Source of the DNA: Microbacterium sp. TPD7012
GTDB lineage: Bacteria; Actinomycetota; Actinomycetes; Actinomycetales; Microbacteriaceae
Direction: 5' to 3'
DNA length: 64,000 nucleotides
Assembly: GCF_003075395.1 (NCBI RefSeq)
Contig: NZ_QDFV01000003.1
Location: 606,189 to 670,188, forward strand
Both the position numbers and the translations under genes were made by a program. Of the stretch, positions 54,165 through 63,027 are shown one piece after another (the stretch's first letter is position 1; every line of letters starts with the position of its first letter). The notes below the pieces were generated by a model that saw only the letters and a list, made by a program, of their open reading frames with translations, searched no databases and was not told the origin of the DNA.

Positions 54165-55459
54165 CACCGGTCCGCCCGATCGTGCGCCTTCTCGGGTCCG
54201 TCGAGATGGCACGGGCGTTCACGCTGGCCGCTCTCACCGCGGTGTTCGGATCGTTCGCGATCGAGCAGATGACGTCGGCCGTCACCCTGGCCGCGGTCAT
54301 CACGGCGCTGTGCCTTCTCGGCGGCGCGATCCTCTGGGTCCGCCGGGAGGAGCTGTCGCCGCTGCGCATCGCGCCCTCCTCGCTCTTCGCGTTCCTCTGC
54401 TGGGCCCTGGTGAGCCTCGTCTGGACGACCGACCGCTCCGACACGGTGTTCGGCTGGCTCTCCCTGTTCGGGTTCGCCTTCCTGGCGATCACCGTCGGCC
54501 ACATCCGCGACACGCTGCAGACGGTCCGCGCGATCGGTGACACGCTGCGCGGGCTGCTGGCCGTCTCGCTCGGCATCGAGATCCTGTCCGGCATCCTGCT
54601 CGACGTCCCGTTCGCCTTCCTCGGCGTCCAGGGGAATCTGGCCGCAGGCGGCCCCATCCAGGGTCTCTTCGGCAGTCGCAACATGCTGGGGTTCATCGCG
54701 GTCATCGCGCTGATCACGTTCGTGATCGAGTGGCGCACCCAGTCGGTCGACCCTCCACTCGCCGTGGTGTCGGTCGCCCTCGCCGGATCGCTGGCCTTCC
54801 TCTCCTCCTCTCCGACCGTTCTGGTGCTCGCCGTCGCCGTCGGCATCGTGACGGTCGCGCTGACGATCGTCCGGCACGCGTCGCCGGAACGGCGCAACCT
54901 CGTGCAGTGGATGCTGGGAATCCTCGTCGCTCTGGCGCTCACCGTGGCGTTCGCGCTGCGGCATCAGATCATCGCGCTCCTCGACGCCGGTTCCGACTTC
55001 TCGATCCGCGCCACGCTCTGGAACACGATCCTGGACTTCGTCGCCGTCAAGCCGATCCAGGGCTGGGGATGGTTCGGAGACTGGGCGCGCGGCGAGTATC
55101 CGTTCACCTACATCAACTTCCAGCTCGACGACCGCCATCAGAGCGCGCTGAACGCGTTCTTCGACGTGCTCCTGCAGCTGGGCTCGATCGGACTCGTGCT
55201 CTTCCTGCTGCTCGGCGGCGTGGCGCTGGTGCGCTCGTGGCTGGTGGCCAGCGTGCGGCGGTCCGTCGTCTACGCGTGGACGCCGATCACCCTCGTCACG
55301 CTCGCGGTCGACTCGATGTTCGAGAGCTTCACGATCGTCGGGGCCGGCTGGTTCATGCTCGTGCTCTGCGCCCTGCGCGCCGGCCAGTCCCGGTCCTGGC
55401 GCGAGAACATCGACGCCGCGCACACGAGCTCGATCCCGACGCTCCGCCCGCAGGAGTGA
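54161..55459 (+). CDS. O-antigen ligase/polymerase-like membrane protein (second of pair)
   Basis: A 432-residue Wzy_C/WaaL-like protein with about 11 membrane segments. Its loop has FSIRATLWNTILDFVAVKPIQGWGWFGDW (about 280-308) and DRHQSALNAFFDVLLQLGSIG (about 324-344), again with the conserved Arg and His of the family. The GTG at 54161 overlaps the stop of the first ligase-like gene, so the pair is translated together. The two differ enough that they may act on different acceptors or form a complex. It converges with galE. Confidence 0.82.
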   Translation: MTPVRPIVRLLGSVEMARAFTLAALTAVFGSFAIEQMTSAVTLAAVITALCLLGGAILWVRREELSPLRIAPSSLFAFLCWALVSLVWTTDRSDTVFGWLSLFGFAFLAITVGHIRDTLQTVRAIGDTLRGLLAVSLGIEILSGILLDVPFAFLGVQGNLAAGGPIQGLFGSRNMLGFIAVIALITFVIEWRTQSVDPPLAVVSVALAGSLAFLSSSPTVLVLAVAVGIVTVALTIVRHASPERRNLVQWMLGILVALALTVAFALRHQIIALLDAGSDFSIRATLWNTILDFVAVKPIQGWGWFGDWARGEYPFTYINFQLDDRHQSALNAFFDVLLQLGSIGLVLFLLLGGVALVRSWLVASVRRSVVYAWTPITLVTLAVDSMFESFTIVGAGWFMLVLCALRAGQSRSWRENIDAAHTSSIPTLRPQE

Positions 55460-55494
55460 TGCGGCCGGGGCGAGCCCGGTTCAGAGCACGACCT

Positions 55495-56484
55495 TCAGCG
55501 CAGGGTACCGAGCTTCTCGGCCCAGGCGATGGCGTCGCGCACACCGTCGTCGACGGAGCGCTCCGCCTGCCAGTCGAGGACCTCACCCGCACGATCGACG
55601 ATCGCGAAGGCGCCGGCCTGATCGCCGGGACGGCGACCGGTCTCGACGACGGCGAGGGGCTCACCGGTCACGCGTTCGAATGCGGCGACCAGCTCGCGCA
55701 CCGTCACGCCGTCGCCGGTGCCGAGATTGATCACCCGGTACGGCTCGTCCGCGGTGGCGACCTCGTCGAACCGCTGCACGGCCGCGACATGCGCGAGCGC
55801 GAGGTCCCAGACGTGGATGTAGTCCCGCAGCCCCGATCCGTCGCGCGTCGCCCAGTCGGTGCCGGTGATCGTGAACGGCTCGCCGGCGGCATGCGCCTGC
55901 ATGATCTTGCCCAGCGCGTGCGAGGGCCTCGGGTTCTGCTGCCCGGTCCGGAGCTGCGGGTCGGCGCCGATGGGGTTGAAGTAGCGGAGCGCGATCGCAC
56001 GGAAATCGCCGGCGGCGGCCGCGTCGCGCAGGATCTCCTCGACCATCGCCTTGGTGGTCGCGTAGGGGCTGGAGGGCGCGAGGACACCGTTCTCATCGAC
56101 GCCTTCCCCGGTCTCCCCCGCGTAGACGGAGGCGGACGAGCTGAACACGATGCGGGCGATGCCGGCGTCGCGGAGTCGCTGGAGCAGGAGCACCGTCTTG
56201 CCGACGTTGGAGTCGTAGTAGCCGAGCGGGTCGGCGACGGAATCCGGCACCACCGCGCGGGCCGCGCAGTGGACGACCGCATCGATGTCCGGGTGGTCCG
56301 ACAGCAGGCGGTCGAGAAGGGCCGCATCGGCGATGTCGCCCTCGTAGAGGTTGCGGCCTTCGCCGAAGGCGCGGAGGCCCGTCGACAGGTCGTCGAGAAT
56401 GACGACCTCGATGCCGGCCTCGATGCATGCCGTCGCGACGGTGGACCCGATGTAGCCGGCGCCGCCGGTGATCAATACCTTCAT
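55495..56484 (-). CDS. galE: UDP-glucose 4-epimerase
   Basis: A 329-residue SDR-family epimerase interconverting UDP-glucose and UDP-galactose. GGAGYIGS (residues 7-14) binds NAD; SSSASVY with YATTK (Tyr about 142, Lys about 146) is the catalytic set. RYFNPIGAD (about 168) and the C-terminal GRRPGDQAGAFA substrate loop are present. UDP-galactopyranose is the substrate for Glf at the end of the window, so galE supplies galactofuranan synthesis. The ATG at 56484 is seven bases after TAGACT. Divergent from glfT2. Confidence 0.94.
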   Translation of the reverse strand: MKVLITGGAGYIGSTVATACIEAGIEVVILDDLSTGLRAFGEGRNLYEGDIADAALLDRLLSDHPDIDAVVHCAARAVVPDSVADPLGYYDSNVGKTVLLLQRLRDAGIARIVFSSSASVYAGETGEGVDENGVLAPSSPYATTKAMVEEILRDAAAAGDFRAIALRYFNPIGADPQLRTGQQNPRPSHALGKIMQAHAAGEPFTITGTDWATRDGSGLRDYIHVWDLALAHVAAVQRFDEVATADEPYRVINLGTGDGVTVRELVAAFERVTGEPLAVVETGRRPGDQAGAFAIVDRAGEVLDWQAERSVDDGVRDAIAWAEKLGTLR

Positions 56485-56491
56485 CGCCCTC

Positions 56492-56497
56492 AGTCTA
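56492..56497 (-). promoter_or_regulatory. Putative -10 box of galE, leaderless
   Basis: TAGACT on the minus strand, seven bases (GAGGGCG) before the ATG. Confidence 0.5.
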
Positions 56498-56556
56498 GCC
56501 AGACGCCCGGGCGGCACGTGGAGCCGACTCTCCGCAGATCCGAAGGCGACGGACGG

Positions 56557-56562
56557 TAGGCT
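56557..56562 (+). promoter_or_regulatory. Putative -10 box upstream of glfT2-glfT1
   Basis: TAGGCT, about 72 bases before the GTG at 56635. Unlike many starts here, glfT2 has a GGAG before it, which agrees with a leadered mRNA. Confidence 0.35.
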
Positions 56563-56634
56563 ACTCACTGCTCGTCGCGTCGCGCGCTGTCCCGCCACAG
56601 CGGTCTGCGACACCAACATCGGAGAACTTACCCA

Positions 56635-58545
56635 GTGGCCCACGTCCTTCAGAACGTCGTCTTCCCACTTGATCGCGACCCCGATCTGCTTCCCCTGTAC
56701 GCCGATCCCGAGACGTGGTCGGTCATCGAGGACGTGCCCGTGCGCGTGTCCAACCGTGCGCACCTCGGCAATATCCTCGGCCGTCACCGAGCGCGCATCG
56801 TCGCCGGGCGGCGTGTGTCGCTCGGCACCTACTTCAACGCTTTCCCCGCCTCCTACTGGCAGCACTGGACCAGCGTCCGAGAGGTCCGGCTGACCGTCCG
56901 CACGACGGGGCCCGCGACGATCCTCGTCTACCGCTCCAACGGCTCCGGCATCCGCCAGCGCGTCGCCACCCGTGAGGTGACCGGCGAGGCGACGACCTCG
57001 TTCGACCTCGACCTCACGCAGTACAGCGACGGCGGCTGGATCTGGTTCGACATCGTCGCCGACGAGAAGCCCGCGGTGCTCGAGGGCGCGGAGTGGACGA
57101 CCGAGCAGGAGCCAGCGCGGTCCGGCAAGGCGTCGCTCGGCATCACCACGTACAACAAGCCGGACTACTGCGTCGAGACGCTGCGCGCCCTGGCCGCCTC
57201 CCCCGACGCGCTCGAGTTCGTCGACCGCATCTTCCTGGTCGACCAGGGGTCGCAGCTCGTCTCCGCGCAGGACGGCTTCGACGAGGTCGCCCAGAGCCTC
57301 GGGGAGACGCTGCAGGTCATCCGGCAGGAGAATCTGGGCGGATCCGGCGGGTTCGCCCGCGCCATGCACGAGACGCTGCAGCGCCCGGAGAGCGACTTCG
57401 TGCAGCTGCTCGACGACGACGTGCGCCTCGAGCCCGAGTCGCTGCGCCGCTCGATCGTGTTCGGCCAGTACGCGACGACGCCGGTGCTCGTCGGCGGGCA
57501 CATGTTCGACCTGCTCGATCGCCCCAAGCTCCACGGCTGGGCAGAGGTCGTCGACGAAGACCCGTTCATGTGGCGCAACCTCTATCAGGAGAAGATGCCG
57601 CACGACTTCGGCGTGTCGAACCTGCGCCAGTCGACGCTGCTCCACATCCGGATGGACGCCGACTACAACGGCTGGTGGATGTGCCTGATCCCCCTCGACG
57701 TGATCCGCAAGGTCGGCCTCGCGCTCCCCGCGTTCATCAAGTGGGACGACGCCGAGTTCTGCCTGCGCGCAGGAGAGGCCGGGTTCCCGACGGTCTCAAT
57801 GCCGGGCGTCGCCCTGTGGCACGTCTCCTGGGTCAACAAGGACGACACGATCGACTGGCAGGCGTACTTCCATGCCCGCAACCGGATCGTCGCCGGCCTC
57901 CTGCACTCCGGCGCCCCACGCGGAGGAGCGCTGCTGAAGCACAGCAGACGTGTCGACCTCAAGCACCTGATGATGATGCAGTACTACCCGGTGGCTCTGC
58001 GCGCCCGCGCTCTGCGGGACATCCTGTCGGGCCCCGACCACATGCGGCGGAACCTGGCGACGGCGATGCCCGCCGCGCGCGCACTCGCCCCCGAGTTCCC
58101 CGAGACCGTCGTGCACCGGGATCCGGCGAGGGTGCTGCACTCCCGACGCGGCCGCCGCGTGTTCCAGCAGCTGTCGAAGAACGATCTGGACAACCCGACA
58201 GGCATCCGGCTGCGGGTGTTCACGCTCCGCACGCTGCTGTCCCACTGGCTGCACCGGCCGCACCCCGCGAACATCGCGCAGCCCGAGGTCGAGTTCGGCA
58301 AGGAGGACGCCCTGTGGTGGCGCGTCCCCGCCTTCGACAGCGCGCTCGTGAGCGCCGCGGACGGATCCGGCAAGAACATCTACACGCGCGACCGCGGACA
58401 GTACCGCCGCATGCTGCGCGAGAGCATCCGACTGCACTCCGAGCTGCGCCGCCGGTGGCCGCAGCTGCAGAAGCAGTACCGCGAGGCGCTCCCCGAGCTC
58501 GTCTCACCCCAGTCCTGGCAGCAGATCTTCGAGGAGAAGGCATGA
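56635..58545 (+). CDS. glfT2: Galactofuranosyltransferase GlfT2
   Basis: A 636-residue galactan polymerase nearly identical in length to M. tuberculosis GlfT2. The N-terminal beta-barrel domain (about 1-160) precedes a GT-A domain with the metal-binding DDD at 260-262, WDD at 370-372 (catalytic acid/base region) and His396 in ALWHVSW. A C-terminal helical region (about 430-636) follows. GlfT2 alternately adds beta-1,5 and beta-1,6 galactofuranose from UDP-Galf on the cytoplasmic face. Conservation of all three motif sites suggests activity. GTG start at 56635 after GGAG; overlaps glfT1 by four bases. Confidence 0.93.
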   Translation: MAHVLQNVVFPLDRDPDLLPLYADPETWSVIEDVPVRVSNRAHLGNILGRHRARIVAGRRVSLGTYFNAFPASYWQHWTSVREVRLTVRTTGPATILVYRSNGSGIRQRVATREVTGEATTSFDLDLTQYSDGGWIWFDIVADEKPAVLEGAEWTTEQEPARSGKASLGITTYNKPDYCVETLRALAASPDALEFVDRIFLVDQGSQLVSAQDGFDEVAQSLGETLQVIRQENLGGSGGFARAMHETLQRPESDFVQLLDDDVRLEPESLRRSIVFGQYATTPVLVGGHMFDLLDRPKLHGWAEVVDEDPFMWRNLYQEKMPHDFGVSNLRQSTLLHIRMDADYNGWWMCLIPLDVIRKVGLALPAFIKWDDAEFCLRAGEAGFPTVSMPGVALWHVSWVNKDDTIDWQAYFHARNRIVAGLLHSGAPRGGALLKHSRRVDLKHLMMMQYYPVALRARALRDILSGPDHMRRNLATAMPAARALAPEFPETVVHRDPARVLHSRRGRRVFQQLSKNDLDNPTGIRLRVFTLRTLLSHWLHRPHPANIAQPEVEFGKEDALWWRVPAFDSALVSAADGSGKNIYTRDRGQYRRMLRESIRLHSELRRRWPQLQKQYREALPELVSPQSWQQIFEEKA

Positions 58546-59504
58546 CCGCGGCGCCCGCTGCATTCGACCCCACGGCCGCGACGATCGTCATCGTCACCTT
58601 CAACCGCTCTCACCTGCTCTCGGGCCTGCTCACGAGCATCACCGCGATGGACCCGAAGCCCGGCCATGTCGTGATCATCGACAACGCGTCCGCCGACGAC
58701 ACCACCGCCGTCGTCGAGTCCTTCCGCGAGGGCATCGGCACCGAGATCGTCTACCGCCGCCTGGAGACGAACACCGGCGGTTCCGGCGGATTCAGCGAAG
58801 GCATGCGCACCGCGTACGAGCTCGGCTCCGAGTGGATCTGGATGATGGACGACGACGTCGAGGTCCTCACCGACGGCCTGGCGAAGATGGGCAAGTGGGC
58901 GCCGCGGTTCAAGAGCATCCAGGGCCGCCGCATCGACTACGACGGCAGCGAGTTCTACTGGCAGTACCGCATCGCGGAGCGCATGGGGATCCCGATCCCG
59001 TTCGCGCCGTCCGGATTCGACGACTCCGGATTCAAGGAGATGAACAGCGGATGCTTCGAGGGCATGTTCATCCACCGCTCGATCGTCGCGCAGATCGGCC
59101 TCCCCGACCCGAGGTTCTTCATCTACTGGGATGACCAGATGTACGGGTGGCTCGCCTCGCGCCGAACCACCGCCGTCATCGTGGACGAGTTCGTCCTGCG
59201 GCGCACGCGCGAGATCAAGCAGTGGGACATGGGCATCCGCCACATGAACGCGTCGAGCAACGCGTATCGCTACTACATCATGCGCAATCGCGGGTTCATC
59301 AAGCAGTACTACCGTGTGCACGGGGTCTACAACCCGGTCCTGTTCGGGCTGGGCACCGCGGCGACATTCGCGAAGGAGCTGATCCGGCTCGTGTTCGTGG
59401 AGAGGACCGTGCGCGGGACCAGCAACCTCTTCCGCGGAATCCGTGACGGCGGCAAGGCCGGACGCGACCGCACCTGGCAGCCGATGGAACCGCTGGAGGC
59501 ATGA
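58542..59504 (+). CDS. glfT1: Galactofuranosyltransferase GlfT1
   Basis: A 320-residue GT2-family enzyme resembling M. tuberculosis GlfT1, which primes galactan by adding the first two Galf residues to the polyprenyl-linked rhamnosyl-GlcNAc. IVIVTFNRSHLL (about 15-26) starts the GT-A fold; the DDD metal site is at 103-105 in WMMDDDVEVL; NTGGSGGF (about 77-84) matches the GlfT2 NLGGSGGF loop. YWDDQMYGWLA (about 199-209) supplies the second acidic motif. ATG overlaps the glfT2 stop (ATGA). Confidence 0.9.
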   Translation: MTAAPAAFDPTAATIVIVTFNRSHLLSGLLTSITAMDPKPGHVVIIDNASADDTTAVVESFREGIGTEIVYRRLETNTGGSGGFSEGMRTAYELGSEWIWMMDDDVEVLTDGLAKMGKWAPRFKSIQGRRIDYDGSEFYWQYRIAERMGIPIPFAPSGFDDSGFKEMNSGCFEGMFIHRSIVAQIGLPDPRFFIYWDDQMYGWLASRRTTAVIVDEFVLRRTREIKQWDMGIRHMNASSNAYRYYIMRNRGFIKQYYRVHGVYNPVLFGLGTAATFAKELIRLVFVERTVRGTSNLFRGIRDGGKAGRDRTWQPMEPLEA

Positions 59505-59506
59505 CG

Positions 59507-60100
59507 ATGGACGAGCAGCAGCCGGAACTGCGGTGGGCCCCGCTCCCCGCTCCCCCGAAGCGCACCGGCCGGATCTGGCTGATCGTCGGCCTCTCGGTCG
59601 CCGCTCTGGCGATCGTGGGCGTGCTGCTCTTCCTCTTCCTCCCTCGAGGTGACGGCCCCACCCCCGGCGCGAGCCCGTCGTCCACGCCGTCGGCCTCCCC
59701 GAGCGCGACGCCGACACCGACACCGACGCCGTCCGCGACGCCGGCTCCGAGCCAGACTCCGATCGTCGACCCTCCGCCGGCGACCGACCCGACGATCGAG
59801 GCCTTCCGCGGTCAGGTGAGCGGCTGGCTCAACGACGCTCCGCGCGGACTCGACATCATCACCGGCGCCAACGGACCCGACGCGCTCCCGGTCGTCGAGA
59901 CGCTCCAGCAGGACGTGCAGCGCCTCTCCGACGCGCAGCCGCCCGCCTCGATCGCCGACGGATGGCGTGACGGGCTCTCGGTGTACTCGCAGCGGCTGAC
60001 CGACCTGCAGTCCGCGCTGACGGTCGGCGCCGCTCCCGCCGAGACGATCGATGCCGCCCGTGCGGCCGTGCAGGACCTGCGCGCCCTCGTCGGACTCTGA
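59507..60100 (+). CDS. Single-pass membrane protein with Pro/Thr/Ser-rich stalk
   Basis: A 197-residue protein with a cytoplasmic N-terminus (about 1-20), one membrane helix (IWLIVGLSVAALAIVGVLLFLFL, about 22-44), a Pro/Thr/Ser stalk (about 50-85) and a C-terminal helical domain (about 95-197). The stalk is the kind often O-mannosylated in actinobacteria. No enzyme motif seen. I chose the ATG at 59507, seven bases after GGAGG; an ATG two codons earlier overlaps the glfT1 stop but sits too close to that site. Third gene of the glfT operon, perhaps an accessory of galactan synthesis. Confidence 0.68.
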   Translation: MDEQQPELRWAPLPAPPKRTGRIWLIVGLSVAALAIVGVLLFLFLPRGDGPTPGASPSSTPSASPSATPTPTPTPSATPAPSQTPIVDPPPATDPTIEAFRGQVSGWLNDAPRGLDIITGANGPDALPVVETLQQDVQRLSDAQPPASIADGWRDGLSVYSQRLTDLQSALTVGAAPAETIDAARAAVQDLRALVGL

Positions 60101-60115
60101 CGTCGTCGGGTCGGA

Positions 60116-60667
60116 TCAGGACCCGGATCGATCCTCTTCCGTCCAGTCGACCATGCCCGCAGAGGCGCAGTCGGGTGCCGGGATCACGACGGGTGCGCCG
60201 TCGGCGAGGCTGCACAGCGCCAGTGCGGGCCTGCCCACCGGGGCGCTCTGCGGGCTGCCGCTCTGGAACTCCACACTCATGAGCAGCCCTTCATCCCATA
60301 GTCGCGCACATTCCTCGATCAGTTCGGGCGACGGGTTGGCTCCGCTCGGGACGGGGACAGACACCGCGATGCCGCGCGGGTCCGAGAGCGCACCCCCGGA
60401 CCCGGACAGGGAATCGACGGGTCCGGCGACGGCAGCGCAGACCACATCCACCGACCGCGTCTCGAGGCCGCCGGCGACGGGCTCCGACCCCCGATCGGCT
60501 AGCGCCCAGGCGGTCCCGGCCCCGGCGAGCAGACACACCCCGGCGACCAGACCCCACGCGAGGCGCGTTCCACGCCTCACCGGTCGCGCGTCGGTCGCCT
60601 GCGTGACCAGGGCTCGTCGGAGCCGTGCGCGGAACTCCGGATCGATCCCTCCCGTGCTTCCGCTCAT
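60116..60667 (-). CDS. Single-pass membrane protein, candidate anti-sigma factor
   Basis: A 183-residue protein with a basic cytoplasmic N-terminus (about 1-33; DPEFRARLRRALVTQA), one membrane helix (about 36-56; AWGLVAGVCLLAGAGTAWAL) and an extracytoplasmic domain with four Cys (about 77-166). It overlaps the ECF sigma gene by four bases, which by arrangement suggests an anti-sigma factor. I see no classical ZAS motif, so the assignment is inference from context only. Confidence 0.55.
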   Translation of the reverse strand: MSGSTGGIDPEFRARLRRALVTQATDARPVRRGTRLAWGLVAGVCLLAGAGTAWALADRGSEPVAGGLETRSVDVVCAAVAGPVDSLSGSGGALSDPRGIAVSVPVPSGANPSPELIEECARLWDEGLLMSVEFQSGSPQSAPVGRPALALCSLADGAPVVIPAPDCASAGMVDWTEEDRSGS

Positions 60668-61266
60668 GTCGTCCCCTTTCCGCCTACCCGGGCGTCCGGG
60701 GTGAGCTCGGTCATCGCGACGCGCAGCCGCTGCTTCGCGCGACTGAGTCGCGTGCGGACCGTTCCGGCGGGCACGCGCAGCAGCCTGGCCGCATCGGCAG
60801 GCGCGACCTCCTCGATCACGCAGAGCGCGAGGATCTCCTGATCCGACGCGCTCAGCCGCGCGAAGGCCGTCTCCACCTCACCTCGGCGATGCGAGCGCGT
60901 CTCGGCATCGAGCACCTCCTCCGCATGATCGGGGACGACGTCGGGCCGCAGTCGTCGGAGGAGGCGTTCGTGCCGCATCCGGGTCCGGGCGCTGTTCCGC
61001 GCGATGTTGGCCGCCGTCACGAGCAGCCATCCGATCACGGAGCCGTTCACGACTCTCACCCGAGAGCGCAGCCGCCACGCCTCGAGGAACACCATCGCCG
61101 TGACGTCCTCGGCGTCCTCACGCGAATGGGCGAATCGCCGCGCCTGTCGATGCACACGGTCGACGTGCCGATCGAAGACAGCGGCGAAGGCGTCGGCGTC
61201 GCCGGCGCAGGCCTGCGCCCAGAGGTCGGCGTCGCTGCAGTCCATGCTCTGCCCGGGGTCAGTCAC
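60664..61266 (-). CDS. ECF-type RNA polymerase sigma factor
   Basis: A 200-residue ECF sigma factor. Region 2 (about 10-85) contains FDRHVDRVHRQARRFAHSREDAEDVTAMVFLEAW. Region 4 (about 125-180) contains LSASDQEILALCVIEEVAPADAARLLRVPAGTVRTRLSRAK, with a clear HTH. I chose GTG 61266, seven bases after the lipoprotein stop; a Met seven codons later is possible. Organised as lipoprotein-sigma-membrane protein, it could respond to an envelope signal. Its target promoters are unknown. Confidence 0.85.
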   Translation of the reverse strand: MTDPGQSMDCSDADLWAQACAGDADAFAAVFDRHVDRVHRQARRFAHSREDAEDVTAMVFLEAWRLRSRVRVVNGSVIGWLLVTAANIARNSARTRMRHERLLRRLRPDVVPDHAEEVLDAETRSHRRGEVETAFARLSASDQEILALCVIEEVAPADAARLLRVPAGTVRTRLSRAKQRLRVAMTELTPDARVGGKGTT

Positions 61267-61273
61267 AGGTAGC

Positions 61274-62206
61274 TCAGCGCGGAACGAGGATCGATGAGAC
61301 CACGACCGCGCCGGGTCCGTACTCCTGGTCCATCTCCCGCTGCAGTGCACCGTCCACGTCGTGGACGACCTGGATCGTGATCACGCCTGTCAATGCGTCC
61401 GGACCTGTCGTCATGACCTGATGCTCCGTCATCCTCTGATGATCCGCCATGATCTCCTGAACCCGCGCATTCAGCTCCGCATCGGTGAAGTCGACCGAGA
61501 ACACGCAGAGCGCTCCTCCCCATACTTCGCGGATCCGTGCCTCCGCCCCCGCAGGATCCGACCGTACCCCGACGTTGATGATCGAGAGCCCGGCGTGCAC
61601 GGCGTTGAGCCGCAACGCCTCGAGGGGATCCGTCCCGGGCGGCACGGTCGGGATCTCGCTGCGGTCGATCCACATGGTGCCGTATCCCTCCACGCTCGCG
61701 ATCAGGCCGAACGCAGCGTTCAACGATTCATAGGACGCTCTCGTCTCGTCGACGATCTTCCATCCGCCATCCGGCGCGGGGCAGCGAGAAGGCAGGATCG
61801 GACCTGTCGGATGGGCGGGCGGTGTCGCGGCGATCGGTCCCGTGGAGACGACGGCGAGGGTCTCGGCGTCCGAGTCGTAGACTCCCGTCACCGTGAAGTC
61901 GCCCCAGCGCACGCCTGCGTGCTCCTCGTACTGCCCCTCGACGGCTTCCCAGTCCCACCCGGCGAGCTCCACCCCGCCGGCGCATGCAGGAGGATATGGC
62001 TGGAGTACTCCGAAGCAGAGATTCGTCTGTCCGTCGCGTTCGATGACCGCCCCCGAGGCTTCGGTCATGAACGTCGACGATATCCCGGCGCCGAGAGCTC
62101 CCCCTTCTCGCACCTCTTCCGCGCGTGGTGTGGCGCACCCCGTGGCGGCCAGGGCCAGCACCAGCACCACCGCCCCGCGCGCACGCCCTGCGATCGACCT
62201 CACCAC
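61274..62206 (-). CDS. Lipoprotein of unknown function in a sigma-factor operon
   Basis: A 310-residue lipoprotein: signal peptide VVLVLALAATGC with lipidated Cys24. The mature part is a mixed alpha-beta protein with a few Cys; I see no named domain. GTG start at 62206 follows GGGGAGG by five bases. First gene of the sigma operon. The 86-base upstream gap contains a TAACGT (62277-62282, minus) that could be its -10. Confidence 0.65.
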   Translation of the reverse strand: MVRSIAGRARGAVVLVLALAATGCATPRAEEVREGGALGAGISSTFMTEASGAVIERDGQTNLCFGVLQPYPPACAGGVELAGWDWEAVEGQYEEHAGVRWGDFTVTGVYDSDAETLAVVSTGPIAATPPAHPTGPILPSRCPAPDGGWKIVDETRASYESLNAAFGLIASVEGYGTMWIDRSEIPTVPPGTDPLEALRLNAVHAGLSIINVGVRSDPAGAEARIREVWGGALCVFSVDFTDAELNARVQEIMADHQRMTEHQVMTTGPDALTGVITIQVVHDVDGALQREMDQEYGPGAVVVSSILVPR

Positions 62207-62276
62207 ACCGACCTCCCCCTTGAACTCCGGGATCCGCTGATGCGGCCCTCACCAGGGAGTGTCGCGAGGACGCCCA

Positions 62277-62282
62277 ACGTTA
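62277..62282 (-). promoter_or_regulatory. Possible -10 box of the lipoprotein-sigma operon
   Basis: TAACGT on the minus strand about 70 bases before the lipoprotein GTG. No -35 or ECF-type autoregulatory motif is evident; weak call. Confidence 0.25.
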
Positions 62283-62292
62283 CAGGAAGGGT

Positions 62293-63027
62293 TCAGGCGT
62301 TGTAGTCGGCGTTGTACTGCGCCAGCACGTCGGCGATCGGCGCGTCGAGCACGAGCTCGCCTTTGTCGAGGTAGAGGCCCCGCGTGCAGAAGCGACGGAG
62401 GTCGCGCTCGTTGTGGCTCACGAAGAACAGCGTGCGCCCTTCGGCCAGCAGCTCGTCGATGCGGGTGTAGCACTTCTCGCGGAAGGCCTTGTCCCCTACC
62501 GCGAGCACCTCGTCGACCAGGAGGATCGGCTCGTCGAGCTGCGACACGACCGAGAACGCCAGGCGCACCTTCATGCCGTTGGAGAGGTGCTTGTAGGGGG
62601 TCTCCTCGAAGCCGGCCAGCTCGGCGAACGCGATGATGCCGTCGTATCGACGGGAGACCTCCTCGCGCGACATCCCGTGCAATCCGGCCGTGAGCCGCAC
62701 GTTCTCGCGCACCGTGAGGTCGCCGACGAAGCCGCCCGTGATCTCGATCAGCGGGGCGACTCCCCCGTTGACCGTGACCGTTCCCGTGTCGGGCAGGAGG
62801 ACCTTGGCGACCAGGCGGAGGAGCGTCGACTTGCCCTGGCCGTTGCGCCCGACCACGCCGATCGACTCGCCCGGCTGCACGGTGAACGAGACGTCGCGCA
62901 GCGCCCAGAACTCCCCGGGACGCGAGCGTCGCGAGGCCCCGGAGAAGAGATCCTTGAAGCTGCGTCGTCCACGACGGTTCCGTCGGAAGTGGACGCCGAG
63001 TCCCTGGACTTCGATGGCCGCGGACAT
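62293..63027 (-). CDS. wzt: Polysaccharide ABC exporter ATP-binding protein Wzt
   Basis: A 244-residue ATPase of the polysaccharide/teichoic-acid exporter class. Walker A is in VVGRNGQGKSTLL (about 57-69), the signature reads LSNGMKVRLAFSV (about 148-160), Walker B LLVDEVLAVGD. There is no C-terminal carbohydrate-binding domain, as in the mycobacterial galactan exporter ATPase (Rv3781), unlike O9a-type Wzt. It exports lipid-linked galactan across the membrane with Wzm. Its ATG shares one base with the wzm stop (TGATG). Confidence 0.92.
   Translation of the reverse strand: MSAAIEVQGLGVHFRRNRRGRRSFKDLFSGASRRSRPGEFWALRDVSFTVQPGESIGVVGRNGQGKSTLLRLVAKVLLPDTGTVTVNGGVAPLIEITGGFVGDLTVRENVRLTAGLHGMSREEVSRRYDGIIAFAELAGFEETPYKHLSNGMKVRLAFSVVSQLDEPILLVDEVLAVGDKAFREKCYTRIDELLAEGRTLFFVSHNERDLRRFCTRGLYLDKGELVLDAPIADVLAQYNADYNA

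Noticed and set aside
55460..55494. Terminator between the second ligase-like gene and galE
   Set aside because: A CCGGG/CCCGG pairing of five bases exists but has no U tract and is too short to support a call.
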